A stretch of DNA of 64,000 nt from Brasenia schreberi (taxonomy: Eukaryota; Streptophyta; Magnoliopsida; Nymphaeales; Cabombaceae): the NCBI GenBank assembly GCA_036023115.1, contig JAYKKT010000086.1, forward strand, positions 17,541,001 through 17,605,000, in the 5' to 3' direction. The stretch's first letter is position 1, and every line of letters starts with the position of its first letter. Below are positions 45,074-56,566 of the stretch, piece after piece. The notes under the pieces were generated by a model. The model ran no database searches, was not told the origin of the DNA, and worked only from the letters and a program-made list of their open reading frames with translations. The position numbers and the translations under genes are program-made.

Positions 45074-46090
45074 CACGCTGTAAACACCCTAAAAAAATTT
45101 AAATAAACCATCATACATTTGAAAATCCATGTTTTGAAAATGTTCTCAAAATTTCATAAAATTCCAAGCATCACTTTTCAAAATAAAATATTTGGGGAAA
45201 ATTTTTGAAACCCTAGATTTGCAAACCAATTCAAATATTCAAAATTTTCAAAAGGAAAGTTGATCTATCCCAAGCCAGAGTGAAGCCCAAATCTACAGGA
45301 GGTGCATTCCCCGAGAGAAGATATGAATAGAATCTCAACCAATTAAGCAAGGTTCGACCCAAGAAAAACCAAATCTCAACCCAATTGAAGGCAAAAATTA
45401 ATTTGAAGCACTTCTTGATCCAAACCCCAAGCAAGGCCAAATCTCAAGACAGGTACAGCCAAAGTCAAGACCCAATTAGGCTAGATGCAATTCAACCCCA
45501 AGACGAATCAGACTTTGATCTAAAGAGATGATGCATTCAAGGCCAAACAAGACAAGGCTTGACAAAATTCCTAGTCAAGTAAGATTTAATCTAATTCAAG
45601 TCAAATTTTCATGTCCAATGGCTTCATCAACCCGACCCAAGGTAGCACGTGATCAAGGTAATGATCAAGGGTGTAAAGGTGGCTAGGTGGTTCAGCCAAG
45701 GCACCTTACCTAGGGTCACCAATGGAAGTCAAGTGGACCAAAGACCCAAGCCAAGTCAAACATAGGGACGGGTTAAGTCATCTCATGGACCACACCTAAC
45801 CGGATCAAGCAAGTTGGGTGGGCTCGACCACATGAGCTGTACCCAAGGCCATACCAGCCCACATGAGATCAAAGGGGACCACTCTCCATGCCCCCACCTA
45901 CCCCATGTGTAGCCACAACTCTAGAAATTTCATTTGGAGCAAGACTCAAATCAGGTATTGCATTGAAGCCCTAAGATCCAATTCATAGAAGGCCCTAAAG
46001 CCCCCTTGAAAACTATACACAGGGAACTTCAGGTACTGGTTTAAGGGAGGAAAACCAAGGGCAAAAGTCCAAAAATAGAGAGGGAAAGAA

Positions 46091-46133
<43 letters not shown>

Positions 46134-47357
46134 GAGAAGAAGGGAGGATCGCCCCCTTCCCAAGAGTCGCCGGCCATCACTCCATGCTTCCAATTTCCGA
46201 TCCTCAAGTCGATTCTTCCCTTTTCTCAAAAGGATTGTAATTAAGGAGCTTATGACTCTAATTTGATTTAATCTTTAAGGATCTTACTCACGTAAAATTG
46301 TTTTCTATGTGTTTGATTTATGGTTCATTCTACCCTAATATACATTTAAGATCTTATACCTTCTAATCCCCTCTATGCTTAATCTATACTAATAATTTCT
46401 TTTGATTATTTCACTTTCTCATGATTTAGTTGTTATGAAAGATGTTTTAATTTGGTCAGATGCATCCATTAATTTCCTAAAACGAAAAAATTTGTTTTCT
46501 ATATTTTGCATCTTTCTAATTGCTAAATTTTCTAGCCTTACTCTGCGACCCAAATGCTATGAAATTTGATACACCCCATCTAAGCACATAGGCCCACTGT
46601 CTATAAAATTTGTAAGAATTTTAGGATCATTTAAGGCTATGAATAAAATTAGGCAAAATCCAACAAAGTCGAAACAAAGTCTGTCAATACTGCACATCCT
46701 GCAACAGAGGTTATATAAAAGTCTCATAACTCTATTTGCAGTGATCTAAATTACTTAAAACAGTTTCATTGAAAATTTGATATTCATAGCTTTACAACAA
46801 GACTAATTTCATAAAAATCAAGTGGCTATATGTTGCAATACAATTCATAAAATTCTGTCCTAATTGCTAGAGTTTAGGACTTTACAGATTTAATTCTACA
46901 TAGTCATAGCACCAAAAATCAAAACAAAAATAGTTTAAGAATCTTTACATGTTGCTCTATTTCAAATACAATTTTAAGGATTTTTGAAGATCGAAAGGCT
47001 ATCAAAACAATTAGAAAAATTAGTATGTAAAAACTGAACGAGTTTCTGTTTTTAAGGATTGAAATTGATTTTGAGTCAAGAAATAAACCCAGGATTTTGC
47101 AATTTTGCTTAACTGAAATTTAGTTTTCAAAACATACCAAATTCTAAATTGATTTTCAGGCACCTAGAATGGCCCTTGAGCATCAATTCAAGAAGGTATA
47201 GGGTGAAAAGAACTCACTTATCCATATTTATTGACAAGTCATAAATCAAACCTTGTTAATTTAAGGAAACTAGCTGGCATGCTCGCTCACTCATATTTGC
47301 AAATTGAGTTTCAAGTCTCTCCATAGGTTTTGGAATAAAATTCACATCTACACACAC
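45074..47357 (+). mobile_element. solo LTR with CACGC/CACAC target duplication
   Basis: It starts TGTAAACACCC at 45079 and ends CACATCTACA at 47352 (2274 bp). CACGC (45074-45078) and CACAC (47353-47357) are the 5-bp target duplication with one mismatch. It is related to the solo LTRs at 19867 and 50814. A weak TATA-like CTATACACAGG lies near 46013, before a (GA)n leader. Frames at 45231-45440, 46013-46229 are LTR or microsatellite translation. Confidence 0.85.
46093..46131 (+). repeat. (GA)n microsatellite in the solo LTR leader
   Basis: About 19 GA units at the same place where the related LTRs have shorter GA runs (35768-35786 in the palindrome spacer). Confidence 0.95.
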
Positions 47358-48480
47358 TAGAGGTGAACATGACATACAACTATACAACATGCCAATGAGA
47401 ACTATAATTCATGGTGTTTTCAAGCAATGATTTCACCATTTCCCATTAACGACCAAGGCTAATGATGGTCCCCAATTGATCGCTTGGCTCTCCCCTCCAG
47501 TCAAACCCTAAAAAAGCTGCCAGTGGGAGCATTTTGCCAAAAAAGCAACAAGGTGAGCACAAAAATGATGGAAGAAAAGAAAATCGACAAATCCATGACT
47601 TTTCCATCTATTTGAAGCCAACGAACTCTGGTTTTATTGTAAACAACAAAGTAATCAAAATCCCCCTAACCAAAATCACCATTCACTTATGAAGAAGATC
47701 GTGGAAGATCGCACGGCATGGTCAGTCAAGTAGGCAAGGGTAGCTTACCTGCTTATGGATAGGCTGGATTTCTTTTGGAAGAGATTTATCATAAAAAATA
47801 ACAATTTTCTGAAAAATGAATGGCAAATTACTAATCATGAGGTTCCTCCCTATAGGTTTGATTCAGGTTTGGATCCAACCCTACTCATGGCACTATAAGG
47901 CAGGTGCGGGGTTAGATCCCCAAGATTTGGGGTTGGGTCGATCATTTGCCATGTTTGATCCCCATGAATTGAGGGTTGGGGCTAGTGGGGTCTAATAGCA
48001 AGGTTCTAGTGTAAAATACGGGTGGGGTGCACCTCACCCATGCTTATTGCCATCCCTATCTCTACGTAGTGTTTTGAGCTATGGACTCAAAAAGTATTAA
48101 GTATGCCAATTAGACATGATCAGTTGAGAATAGCCTAGCGGTTCGTACTGGAATTGAACTGGCCATAAGACCATACGGAACTAGGAAACTCTTGGTTTCA
48201 TTATGGTTCATGTGTTACAGAAACCTTCCGAAAACTAGAACCAAAACCAGCAGTTCAGTCCTAATTTGAATCATCGGGCCAATTTCAGTTTGGAACTGAT
48301 GGGTTGGTTCCTATTTGGTGCTATACTTGAGTCAGACACAAAACCGACCCACCATATGAAAATATGTCAAAGGTTATAAGGACATTTTTGTCTATGGATT
48401 TAGGGTTCTCTCTTTCACTACACCTAGTGGTTCTCTTCTACTATCGGCCCTCAAGGCTTAGTGAGCATCGAGTAAGTGAG
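47358..48480. other. no gene; degenerate GGGTTGGG and GAACC-rich segments
   Basis: 47870-48060 has GGGGTTAGATCC/GGGGTTGGGTC-type words ending CCATCCCTATC. 48130-48365 has a low-order repeat of GGTTC...GAACTGG-type words (CAGTTTGGAACTGATGGG). Both look like dispersed plant repeats. No conserved frame. Confidence 0.4.
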
Positions 48481-49559
48481 AGAGGAGACATATAGCCAGG
48501 ATGTTTGGGTATGCTTTAGATCTTTCAATTAGTTCGCTTTCTCTTTCATTCCTTCGTGTTATTTGTTGGTTTTCTTGAATATGGAACCATCCATCAAACT
48601 AAATACGAAACCAGTCTTAATCACCCATGAAACAGAATCTAGAACCACCCTGAAACCAGTTTATGTTGAACAAAACATGTATAATGCCAATGCCTCAATT
48701 GGTAAGCATTCAATTCGTTTATGGAAAGGTTTCTATGTAGTTGGTTGTATTGTACCTAGTGAAGAAATTAGGGGGGCCTATGATGTATAGCTTTCTAGTT
48801 ATATTTCTATACACTTGCATAAGTTGCCATAAACACTTTTTCTCCATTTTCTTTTTCTAAAGAAAAAAAGGATCCAAAAATTTCTTTTCTTTTTAAGTTT
48901 TAGGAATGAGACTCCGCCAATTAAATAGAATTTATCTTTTCTTGAAATTGGATATGATAGAAGCTAGAATCTACAGGGGCATCATGCAAATGGAAGACAA
49001 GAGTTGCAAACATTAAAAATCTAGAATTCCTATTTTATTCATATTGCTTCATAAGAAGGATTAGTTGTGGGATACAAATTAGTAGTACCTTTTGAGTTGT
49101 CACCAAAGAATGCACTCAATCAACTCATCTCATAAAATGATTCATATGACAGAAAGCTTGCATTGCAGCGGTAGTCACATTGTTTGAGAGATTTTTCACA
49201 ATGGAAAAGAAGCCAAAGAATTCATTGCAAAATTTATGAGTAAAGATGGGACTTGCTCATTGAATTCTTTAGTAGTTGGGTATTAAGCGAAGGCAACACC
49301 ATTTTGCCTTACATATTCCTCCTCATTGTTTATAGGCTTTCTTGCATAGAAAAATGCAAGGAGATGTAAGTAATTGGTGGTCACTTTTGGCCCCAATAAC
49401 AATATCCATCAAGCGGGAAGAAATGCCCTCATTGTTTATAAAGATAAACATTTGAAAAACAAAACAATTTCCCTTTATTAAAAAAGAAAAATAATAGTGA
49501 AAATTTCTCACAAATGATAATATCTTTAATGAAAAGCCTAGAGAGAAAATCACAAGGAT
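48481..49559. other. no gene recognised; probable left part of a copia LTR at its end
   Basis: The 75-residue frame at 48563-48790 has no motif. CTCATTGTTTATA occurs twice (about 49323 and 49430) and one could be near the start of the LTR that ends at 49760, but I cannot fix it. Confidence 0.35.
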
Positions 49560-49777
49560 ATAAACTCGAGTATATAAACAAATACTATATTTGTTTACAA
49601 TGTATGTGTTATACGTATAAAAAATAAGTTCTCTGATGAAAAATCCTCTATCAATAACTATGAACATCATCTTCTTCTTTCTCTCTTCTTTTCTTTCTTC
49701 CCTATTCAGTCTTGGCTTCTACTGAGCATCCGATTACCCATGGTAAGGTGGAGTTCTTCATTAGTATCAGAGTAGGA
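49560..49777 (+). repeat. 3' end of a Ty1/copia-type LTR and initiator-Met primer-binding site
   Basis: TATATAAAC at about 49571 is promoter-like, followed by a TTCTTTCTCTCTTC leader. GGAGTTCTTCA ends the LTR at 49760, and TTAGTATCAGAGTAGGACG (49761-49779) matches the standard plant copia site TTGGTATCAGAGCAGG with two changes. The sequence then leads toward the copia gag relic at 53640. Confidence 0.6.
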
Positions 49778-49779
49778 CG

Positions 49780-50808
49780 ATCACTTTGTTGTGTCCTTTA
49801 TTATTGCAACATATCAAGTACGCAATTATGCTCAAATGAACAAATACAGAAACAAGAAAGTCTTCTATTTTAGGTTCTAAGAAACAAAAATTGTTGAGTA
49901 TTTCATAAGAATAGAACCAAAAATTTATCCAAAATAGAGTTTTTTATTCTTCAATTTTTCTTTATGATATGTTCAAAACTGAAAATAACTCAAGGAATAG
50001 AAAGAGACAACAAAGGGAATCAAAAACAAACTCCAAAGTAGGTTTCGCTTCCATAGAAAGGGAACTAATGATTTCTCAATTAGGAAAGTTTTTACTAACC
50101 AAAGATACGAACCGAGAGATAATTGGAGGCAATCGAGAAGGACAACGAGAGAAATGGTCTCTAGCTGTTAAGAGAGACAACAAAACTCTATTAAGGTGGA
50201 AGTGAAGCGGAGAGCATAGCATATCCTTCTCTACTCTTCCCTTTCTAGACAACTAGAAAGATAATTTTGGCTAATGAAAAAGACATTCAAAGAGATGTCT
50301 TTGGTCGGTGAGATGCCACTACCATCAAGAGACACTAGTCGACTCCCACTCTCTTCTCCTTCCCATCTCACTCACTCTCTCTTTCCTACTCATTGTCTCT
50401 CCCTCTCTCTGCTCTCGCAAATGCGAGAAAACTAGAGTCTCTAGTTTCTAGAGAAGTCATACATAATTTCTCATGTAGAAACTCGGTGTGTTCTTGGTTT
50501 CTCAAAACCAAAAATAGTTTGTGGTTTAGTGAATCACGAAACCATGAGTGGTTTTGTCCAAAATCGCCTTGATTTGCGCAGACCACCTCATGAGGTAGCC
50601 TAAATGACCTTCTACCCCTTTTTCATAGAGGTGAAGTTCATGTTCTACCCTTCATAGAGGTTAAAATTACCATTTGCCACTACCTAAAAATTACCATATT
50701 GTCTAGATGTTAAATTATTGTATAATCCTTGAGTGCATATTTTATAATTTTGCCCTTCGACATTTAGTTTAATTATTCAACTAACCTATTTGTGAATTTA
50801 TATTATTG
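49780..50808 (+). other. probable leader of the copia element, no gene recognised
   Basis: The frames at 49969-50205 (+) and 50386-50586 (-) show no motif. 50340-50410 is CT-rich. Text at 50630-50808 (ACCATTTGCC, ACCATATTGTC words) continues in style at 53022 and after, across the solo LTR. Confidence 0.35.
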
Positions 50809-53026
50809 TCCCTTGTAGACACGAAATTTTCACTCCAAGCTTATGTAGAGACTTGAAACGATAATTTTTAATCTACTCTTGCGTGAGCATGCCAGCTAGT
50901 TTTTCAAAACTAGCAAAAATATAAACAAAATCTGACTAAAATGGTGATTGGGCTAAGCGAGCTCTTTTCGCTTTAGGCCTTCTTTAATCGATGCTCAAGA
51001 GTCAGCCTAAGCGCTTAAAAACTTCAATTCTAGAGGTGAGAAACTCCAATTCACGTGATGGTGAGGTGTTTTTCAAATAAGATATGAAATGCACTTGGTT
51101 CAAGCTCCAAAATGAACAAGTGTTGGAAAACAGAATGTTCTGTTTTCAAGACTTGTTTCCCGAATCGTTTTTAGTGCCTTACAGACCTCCTAAAATCATC
51201 AAAATTTAATAAGTGAGATGTGGAGGGTCTGTATCACTTTACAGATCATGATTCGGAGTTTATTGATACAAAATTAAATCTGGGAAGTACTTCTGCTCAG
51301 GCACCTAGAACTGTTCTGTCACAAAAATATAAAGACTCAATTATGAGTCTGTATCTCAATCTTCTAAGTCCCAAATTTAGTAAATTTGATCTTGATGGAA
51401 AGCTATGGATGTCATCTTTCCAATGAATCAAAATTCATCAATTTTGGAGGCCTACAGATATAGTTATGGGATGAAAACTCAATCTATGTTTCAGAAAAAC
51501 AGGTTGGACAGACAGTTGACAGAAATTAATCCGGTTTTGCACAGTTTTAATTACGTGATTGTAAGGCCCTAAAATTCTTGAAAATTTTATTGGAAGTGGG
51601 CCAGTGTGTGTATAACATGTGTGCAAAGTTTCGAAGCAATTGGAGTAGAGATTCGAGAATTAAAAATAAAGCAATCAATGTATGCAGAAATAATAAAATC
51701 TAGTTTCAGATTTTTAGAAACATACGTGATGCAAACTCACACGAATTGAAATTGCAACAACACAACATCACGAATTGAAATTGCTGAAATGAAATAAAGG
51801 GAAATATGTATATAAGCTTAAGCATAGAGGGGGTAGAGAGTATATTGTGTTCTATAGAATATATTGGGGTAAAATCGTATAAACAAACACATAGAGTGCG
51901 TGTGTGTGAGAATGAAAATTCAGTAAGAGAATGAAAATTCAACAAATCTAATCATTATTACAACATGGGGAGAGACAAGGCTCCATTAATACAACCCCTC
52001 TTAAATTGAATTAGAGGAGAAAAAGGATTAGAATCAAAGTATGAAAATACTTATAGCTTTCCACCCACAAATTTGAACTCCCAAAGGGAATTCGGCCTCC
52101 TTCTTCCTTGATTTAATCTCTCAATCTCATTTGCACTCAATAGCCTAAATCTACCCCACTCTCTTACCTACCTTACCTTCACTCCTTGCAGCCCACGACC
52201 CATAATGGGAGCAGTAACTCCTTGCTAAACCAAGCCCCTAACTCTCTCACCAAGATAGCCCCAAACTCCCAAGAAAGCAAGATATGAAACCCGCCCTGCC
52301 CTTGGCCCTATTTATAGGCTAAGGAGCTGGTTCTAGGCCCTTCATTGTGGCGGGTTTGGTAGGCTCCAAGTCCAGCTCGTGATCCAAATTGGAGTAGTCC
52401 CCTTAGGATGATATGGACCAACCCCACGTAGGCTGGTTCCTAGAGTTTGTTCGGCCTTGTCTAGTCTCAGTCGGGTGCACTCTCTTGGCCAACTAAGAAT
52501 GGTGTGGACCATTGACTTTATTCATGTTTTGGCTTGATCATATGAGGTGGTTGTAGCCTCTCAAATTCAACATTACAAACTCAATTCCTTTCATGATAAA
52601 CGATCCATCTCAGCCATGTATTTGAACTTGAATTGTCATGAAGTGATCCATCTGGTGAAGTTGATCCAGTCCATAATTCCGATCCAATTCATCCTATCCA
52701 CCTATAGTTTTTATCCATTTCTAATAAGCTTCAATCTTTGTATCTTACTTGCTTTATCCGGATAGGCTTCTGACTCGGTCCATCCTTCGCTTTTGGAATT
52801 GGTTTCGATCTGGGTTCGGATTGGGTCTCACCTGTTCGTCTGATTTGATTTGAAATCCATGGACTTTTTAACTTGAATTTAAAACTTTTATTTTGAAATG
52901 TTCCCAAAAAGGCTTGAACATTAAAAAGTTGGGGTTTTCGAATTTAGAGGTTCATAAAGGCTTTAAATTGATTTTCGAAATTGGGAGTTTTGAAAATATT
53001 TTAAAATTTTGGGTGTTTACATCCCT
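50809..53026 (-). mobile_element. solo LTR, minus strand, with perfect TCCCT target duplication
   Basis: Read on the minus strand it starts TGTAAACACCC at 53021 and ends GTGTCTACA at 50814 (2208 bp). TCCCT occurs at 50809-50813 and 53022-53026. TATA word on the minus strand at about 52307-52319 (CCTATAAATAGGG). It is related to the solo LTRs at 19867 and 45079. Frames at 51220-51945 and 52547-53111 are LTR sequence. There is no internal element sequence. Confidence 0.9.
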
Positions 53027-53640
53027 ATATTTTTCAAGAATTATAAAATGCAAATTATGTATGTTAAGTTCACAAAATTATCATTTGACAAAAATGTGTT
53101 TCTACCCTTAAACATTTTGTAGAATTACAAAATGCACATGATAGATTTACAATTCTATCCTACACTATTTATTCAATTTACAAAATAACGAAAAACTTTA
53201 ATTTATGGTTTTGTCCATAAAATTTTGTCACTAAAACAAACAAACAAGTAAAATTACTAGTCTTGCCATTTGTTATGTAGAGAATTACAAAAACATATAA
53301 ACTAAGCATATTATTATAATATCCCCAAACTTGTTGTGAAATACTAAATCTGTCTAAGTTCTACCTATTTTCAAAATGGTACCTATTAGTTTGTGTGATA
53401 TTGTAGGTAGGTGCTTGGAAATATTTATAGTTGAGTACTTGATATTTCTAAAAATAAAATTTAGTGTATGGCTGGATTTTATTAGTTGTTTAATGGAATT
53501 ATACTTAATCATTTTTATCTGTTGCTTGTTTATTATTTCTTATATTGAAAATGCAAAGACCCTCTTGGTGAATTATTCGCTACATTTGAAATTTGTAGAC
53601 CTTCTTGTTGTTTTTTTTGTCAAATATTTGAACATGACAA
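53027..53640. other. AT-rich flank with short degenerate repeats
   Basis: Words of the type AATTACAAAATGCA(A/C)AT and TTCTACCCTT recur at 53040, 53112 and 53280 with 45-170 bp spacing. The start of the 144-residue frame (53376-53600) is hydrophobic by AT-richness and not recognised. Confidence 0.4.
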
Positions 53641-54270
53641 GCAAAATTTGTGCTTCTAAGTTGGCAAAAACTAAGAAATTAAATAGTTTTAATTTTCAAA
53701 CATTAAAAAGAAGAATTCCATTGGCCTTGACACTAGAGGTATTGACTATGTACTTAGGAAAACAATATTACCACCAGCACCAAATGCAACGAATGAAGAA
53801 AAAAATATAAGACCTTCATAAAGAAAGACACAATAGTCAAGACTATTATACTTACTTACATGGAGAATGATGTGATTAGGATTTTTAAAGAATATAAAAT
53901 AGGTAAAGAGTTATTTGATTCAATAATAGCTAAATATTCTACCCTAGCTAAACTCCATACTCAACTACTCTTTCAAAAATATAATTTTCATAAAATAAAA
54001 GAGGAAGATAATGTAGTTGACATGTAAAGAAGTCAAAAGTTGTTGGTCTTTGAGGATGATTTGGGATCTAGCTCCAAAAAAAATCGAAGTAAAAGAAAGT
54101 CAAATAAAAAGTTTGACAAATATAATAAAAAGGGTTATCAATTTTTTAAGAAATCATAAGAACTTGCTACTCAAATCAAGTGCTTCAATTATGGCAAAGT
54201 GGGACACTTCAAAAGGGATTACCGTAATAAGAGTAACAATGATGAAAACACCTAACATCATGGCCTGAAC
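53641..54270 (+). pseudogene. Ty1/copia gag relic
   Basis: The frame MTSKICASKLAKTKKLNSFN then FQTLKRRIPLALTL (53630-53730) resembles the copia gag start (L-x-G-x-N-F-x-x-W-K-R-R). After a shift come IYDLHKERH-like pieces, a stretch with KLHTQLLFQKYNFHKIKEED (about 53948-54010), and a zinc knuckle near 54178-54225: IKCFNYGKVGHFKRDYRNKS keeps only part of the C-C-H-C set (C...Y instead of the second and fourth Cys). Several stops occur. Confidence 0.75.
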
Positions 54271-54690
54271 AAGAAGTATGATATAATCTACATCATTTCT
54301 AAGTGCCTATACATGGATCGCCTTGTGGCTAATTGGTAGGTAGATTCTGGAGCTGCTTCACACATCCTTAAGGGCAAAGAGAAATCTATTGACCTAAAGA
54401 TGTACAAGCTTGGAAAACATCAAGTTTATATGAAAAATAATTCTTTCACTGATGTTCTAGGAGTTGGGTTCTTTAGGATTATTATAGGAGGTGCACCAAT
54501 TGTACTTACTGATGTATTTATTGTGCCCTCTATTAGATGTAATCTTGTGTCTATGTATGCCTTGGTTAAGAAATGGTTTGAGGTCAGATTTGTTCCTAAG
54601 AAAGTCATTCTAGAAAAATATGGTAAGATAACTTCTTTTGGCTTTTTTTATTCTAAGCATGGTTTGTTTAGATTAAACATTTTTTATTGA
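54271..54690 (+). pseudogene. Ty1/copia protease and GAG-pre-integrase relic
   Basis: Near 54335 the frame gives VDSGAASHI, the copia protease active site D-S-G, preceded by a stop at W-x-V. The 96-residue frame 54400-54690 continues MYKLGKHQVYMKNNSFTDVL then GVGFFRIIIGGAPIVLTDVF, VPSIRCNLVSMYALVKKWF: the usual copia protease-side text (M-G-N/D-x-S, L-x-x-V-x-x-x-P-x-x-R-x-N-L-x-S). Confidence 0.85.
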
Positions 54691-54875
54691 TGTGAATGTA
54701 TGGCATAAATGGTTAGGGTATATAAATGTAAATAAGTTGAGGAAATTAACCAACTTTAACTTATTGCCTAGCTTTAAGAAAATATTTCTAATAAGTGTGG
54801 AGCCCGTATATAAGAGAAAATGGTTGGAAAATCATTCTCTAAAGAAGTAACTAGGACAATAACCTTATTAAAAAC

Positions 54876-54876
54876 T

Positions 54877-54967
<91 letters not shown>

Positions 54968-55002
54968 TATATATATATACACACATATATATATATATAT
55001 GA
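54876..55002. repeat. compound (CA)n/(TA)n microsatellite
   Basis: (CA) at about 54880-54917, then (TA) with CA islands to about 55000. It sits between the protease and integrase parts of the copia relic. The frames 54820-55002 and 54875-55108 are its translation. Confidence 0.95.
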
Positions 55003-55109
55003 ACCCTTTAGGAAAAGATCTAATCGAGAAAAGGTTTATTTTATAATATAATAGATGATTATCTAAGATAGGAATATTTATATCTCTTAGTACATAAATA
55101 TGAGGCATT

Positions 55110-55560
55110 GAATATATTTAAAGAATATAAGTAGAAAGTTAAAATCAATTAGGATAAACAATTAAAATCTTAAGGTTTGGCCGAGGTGATGAATATATCT
55201 CTATAGAATTCTTAGAATACTATAAAGATTTTGGTATTTCAAAACTAAATACGATACTAATAGATGTTTCTCTTTCTTAGGTATTATAGGGAAAAGCAGT
55301 AACTATAGCCATACATATATTAAATAGAGTACCATATAAGATTATATTCTCTACCGTACATGAGATGTAGTTTGGTAGAAAATCTTACCTAAGTTATTTG
55401 AGGAGGTGAGATCTATAGCAAATGTTAAGATCATTGATCCATCTAGAGATAAACTAGACAATAGGTACTTCAGATATATTTTTATTAGATAAGATTTTAT
55501 AACAAGGACCATATTTTAATAGAAAATATGGATGTTAAATTCTTAGAAGATACTAAGAAT
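55110..55560 (+). pseudogene. Ty1/copia integrase relic
   Basis: Pieces read ENQLGKTIKILR-like text (about 55137-55175), GDEYISIEFLEYYKDFGI (55185-55240), then, skipping the usual T-P-Q-Q-N-G segment, a piece with GKAVTIAIHILNRVPYK (55290-55345) and FGRKSYLSYLRR (55372-55410). The deletion removes the third catalytic region; stops interrupt the rest. Confidence 0.75.
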
Positions 55561-55699
55561 GACATCCTTGAAATTGATGATGAAAGAACAGATGATCTAG
55601 TAGATTTGAATCCATCTTCATTTGAACCATGGATTATGATCCAAATGACCTTGAAAAAATTAAAACTTTAAGTGGACATAAAAAATCAAAGGTCACACC

Positions 55700-55980
55700 A
55701 TCCTACTTAAAGAATTGTCACACCAACCTTACATAGGAAATGTGTAATTTAGTATATTTAGATGAGTTGACTGATAACTTAACTTATCAGCAAGCTATTA
55801 GGTCAGCAAAATCTATAAACTTGAAAAATATAATGGATGAAGAAATTGAATCCATTAAGAAAAACCAAGTCTAGAAATTAGTAGATTTGTAGCCATAGGT
55901 TGTAAATGGGTTCTTAAAAAATATAAAGTTGATGGATCAATCGATAAATTTAATGCAAGGTTGGTTGCAAAGAGATTTTC
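55700..55980 (+). pseudogene. Ty1/copia reverse transcriptase N-terminal relic
   Basis: LTYQQAIRSAKSINLKNIMD then EEIESIKKNQV (about 55784-55875) and AIGCKWVLKKYKVDGSIDKF, NARLVAKRFSF (55892-55982) match the copia RT start (E-E-I-x-S-L-x-x-N-x-T-W, G-C-K-W-V-x-K, Y-K-A-R-L-V-A-K-G). The text breaks off where an LTR fragment begins; the polymerase palm is missing. Confidence 0.88.
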
Positions 55981-56565
55981 ATTTCATTTCGAGTGAGTTT
56001 TACTTTTCTGAAAGTAGAGTGAATGCACTTTCAATTCGCGTGAGTTTTATTTTGGATGTAGAGTGAGTGCAATTTCAATTCGGGTGAGTTCGCATCATTG
56101 TTCTCAAAAACCCAAAACAGGATTTTCAGCATCTTTGCATCCACTTATTATGGCAAATCCCTCGATACTCGCTCCAAATCACGCCTGAAACTGGGCCCAC
56201 ACATTCCACACACATCAGGCCACAATAAGTAAAACTTCCAAGAATCTTAGGGTCGACCAACCCCATAATAAAATTGGCAAAAGTGCGCGAACCGAATTCT
56301 TTCGAAACACTTATCGGTCAGTTAATTTGAAGTAAAAACTTATTTGCAAATCGAAGTTCCTAAGCGCTTAAACCGACCCTTCAGCATTGGTTCAAGAAGG
56401 TTTAAGTGAAAAGAGTTTGCTTGCCTATAATCGCCAAAAGTCAGAAAAACGTTTTAAAAGTCTTCACTAGTTTGTGTAAGCTAGCTGGCACGCTCGCGCA
56501 AGCGTAGGCACGAAAAGGTTCACTTCGACTTTTCTAACTTTGGAGTGGAAATTTTCATGTTTACA
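55981..56565 (+). repeat. 3' part of a Tat-like LTR
   Basis: From about 55985 (TTCGAGTGAGTTTTAC) the sequence aligns with the solo LTRs (for example 21108 onward, TTCGAGTGAGTTTGCATTC) and ends AATTTTCATGTTTACA at 56565. The GTGAGTTTTA(C/T)TTT...GTAGAGTGA(A/G)TGCA block is duplicated (about 55991 and 56048). The U3 half is missing. Confidence 0.75.
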
Positions 56566-56566
56566 C

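Noticed and set aside
48563..48790. 75-residue frame as a host gene
   Set aside because: No motif, no promoter or splice context, and it follows degenerate GAACC-type repeat sequence.
54820..55108. Dipeptide-repeat frames
   Set aside because: Translation of the CA/TA microsatellite.
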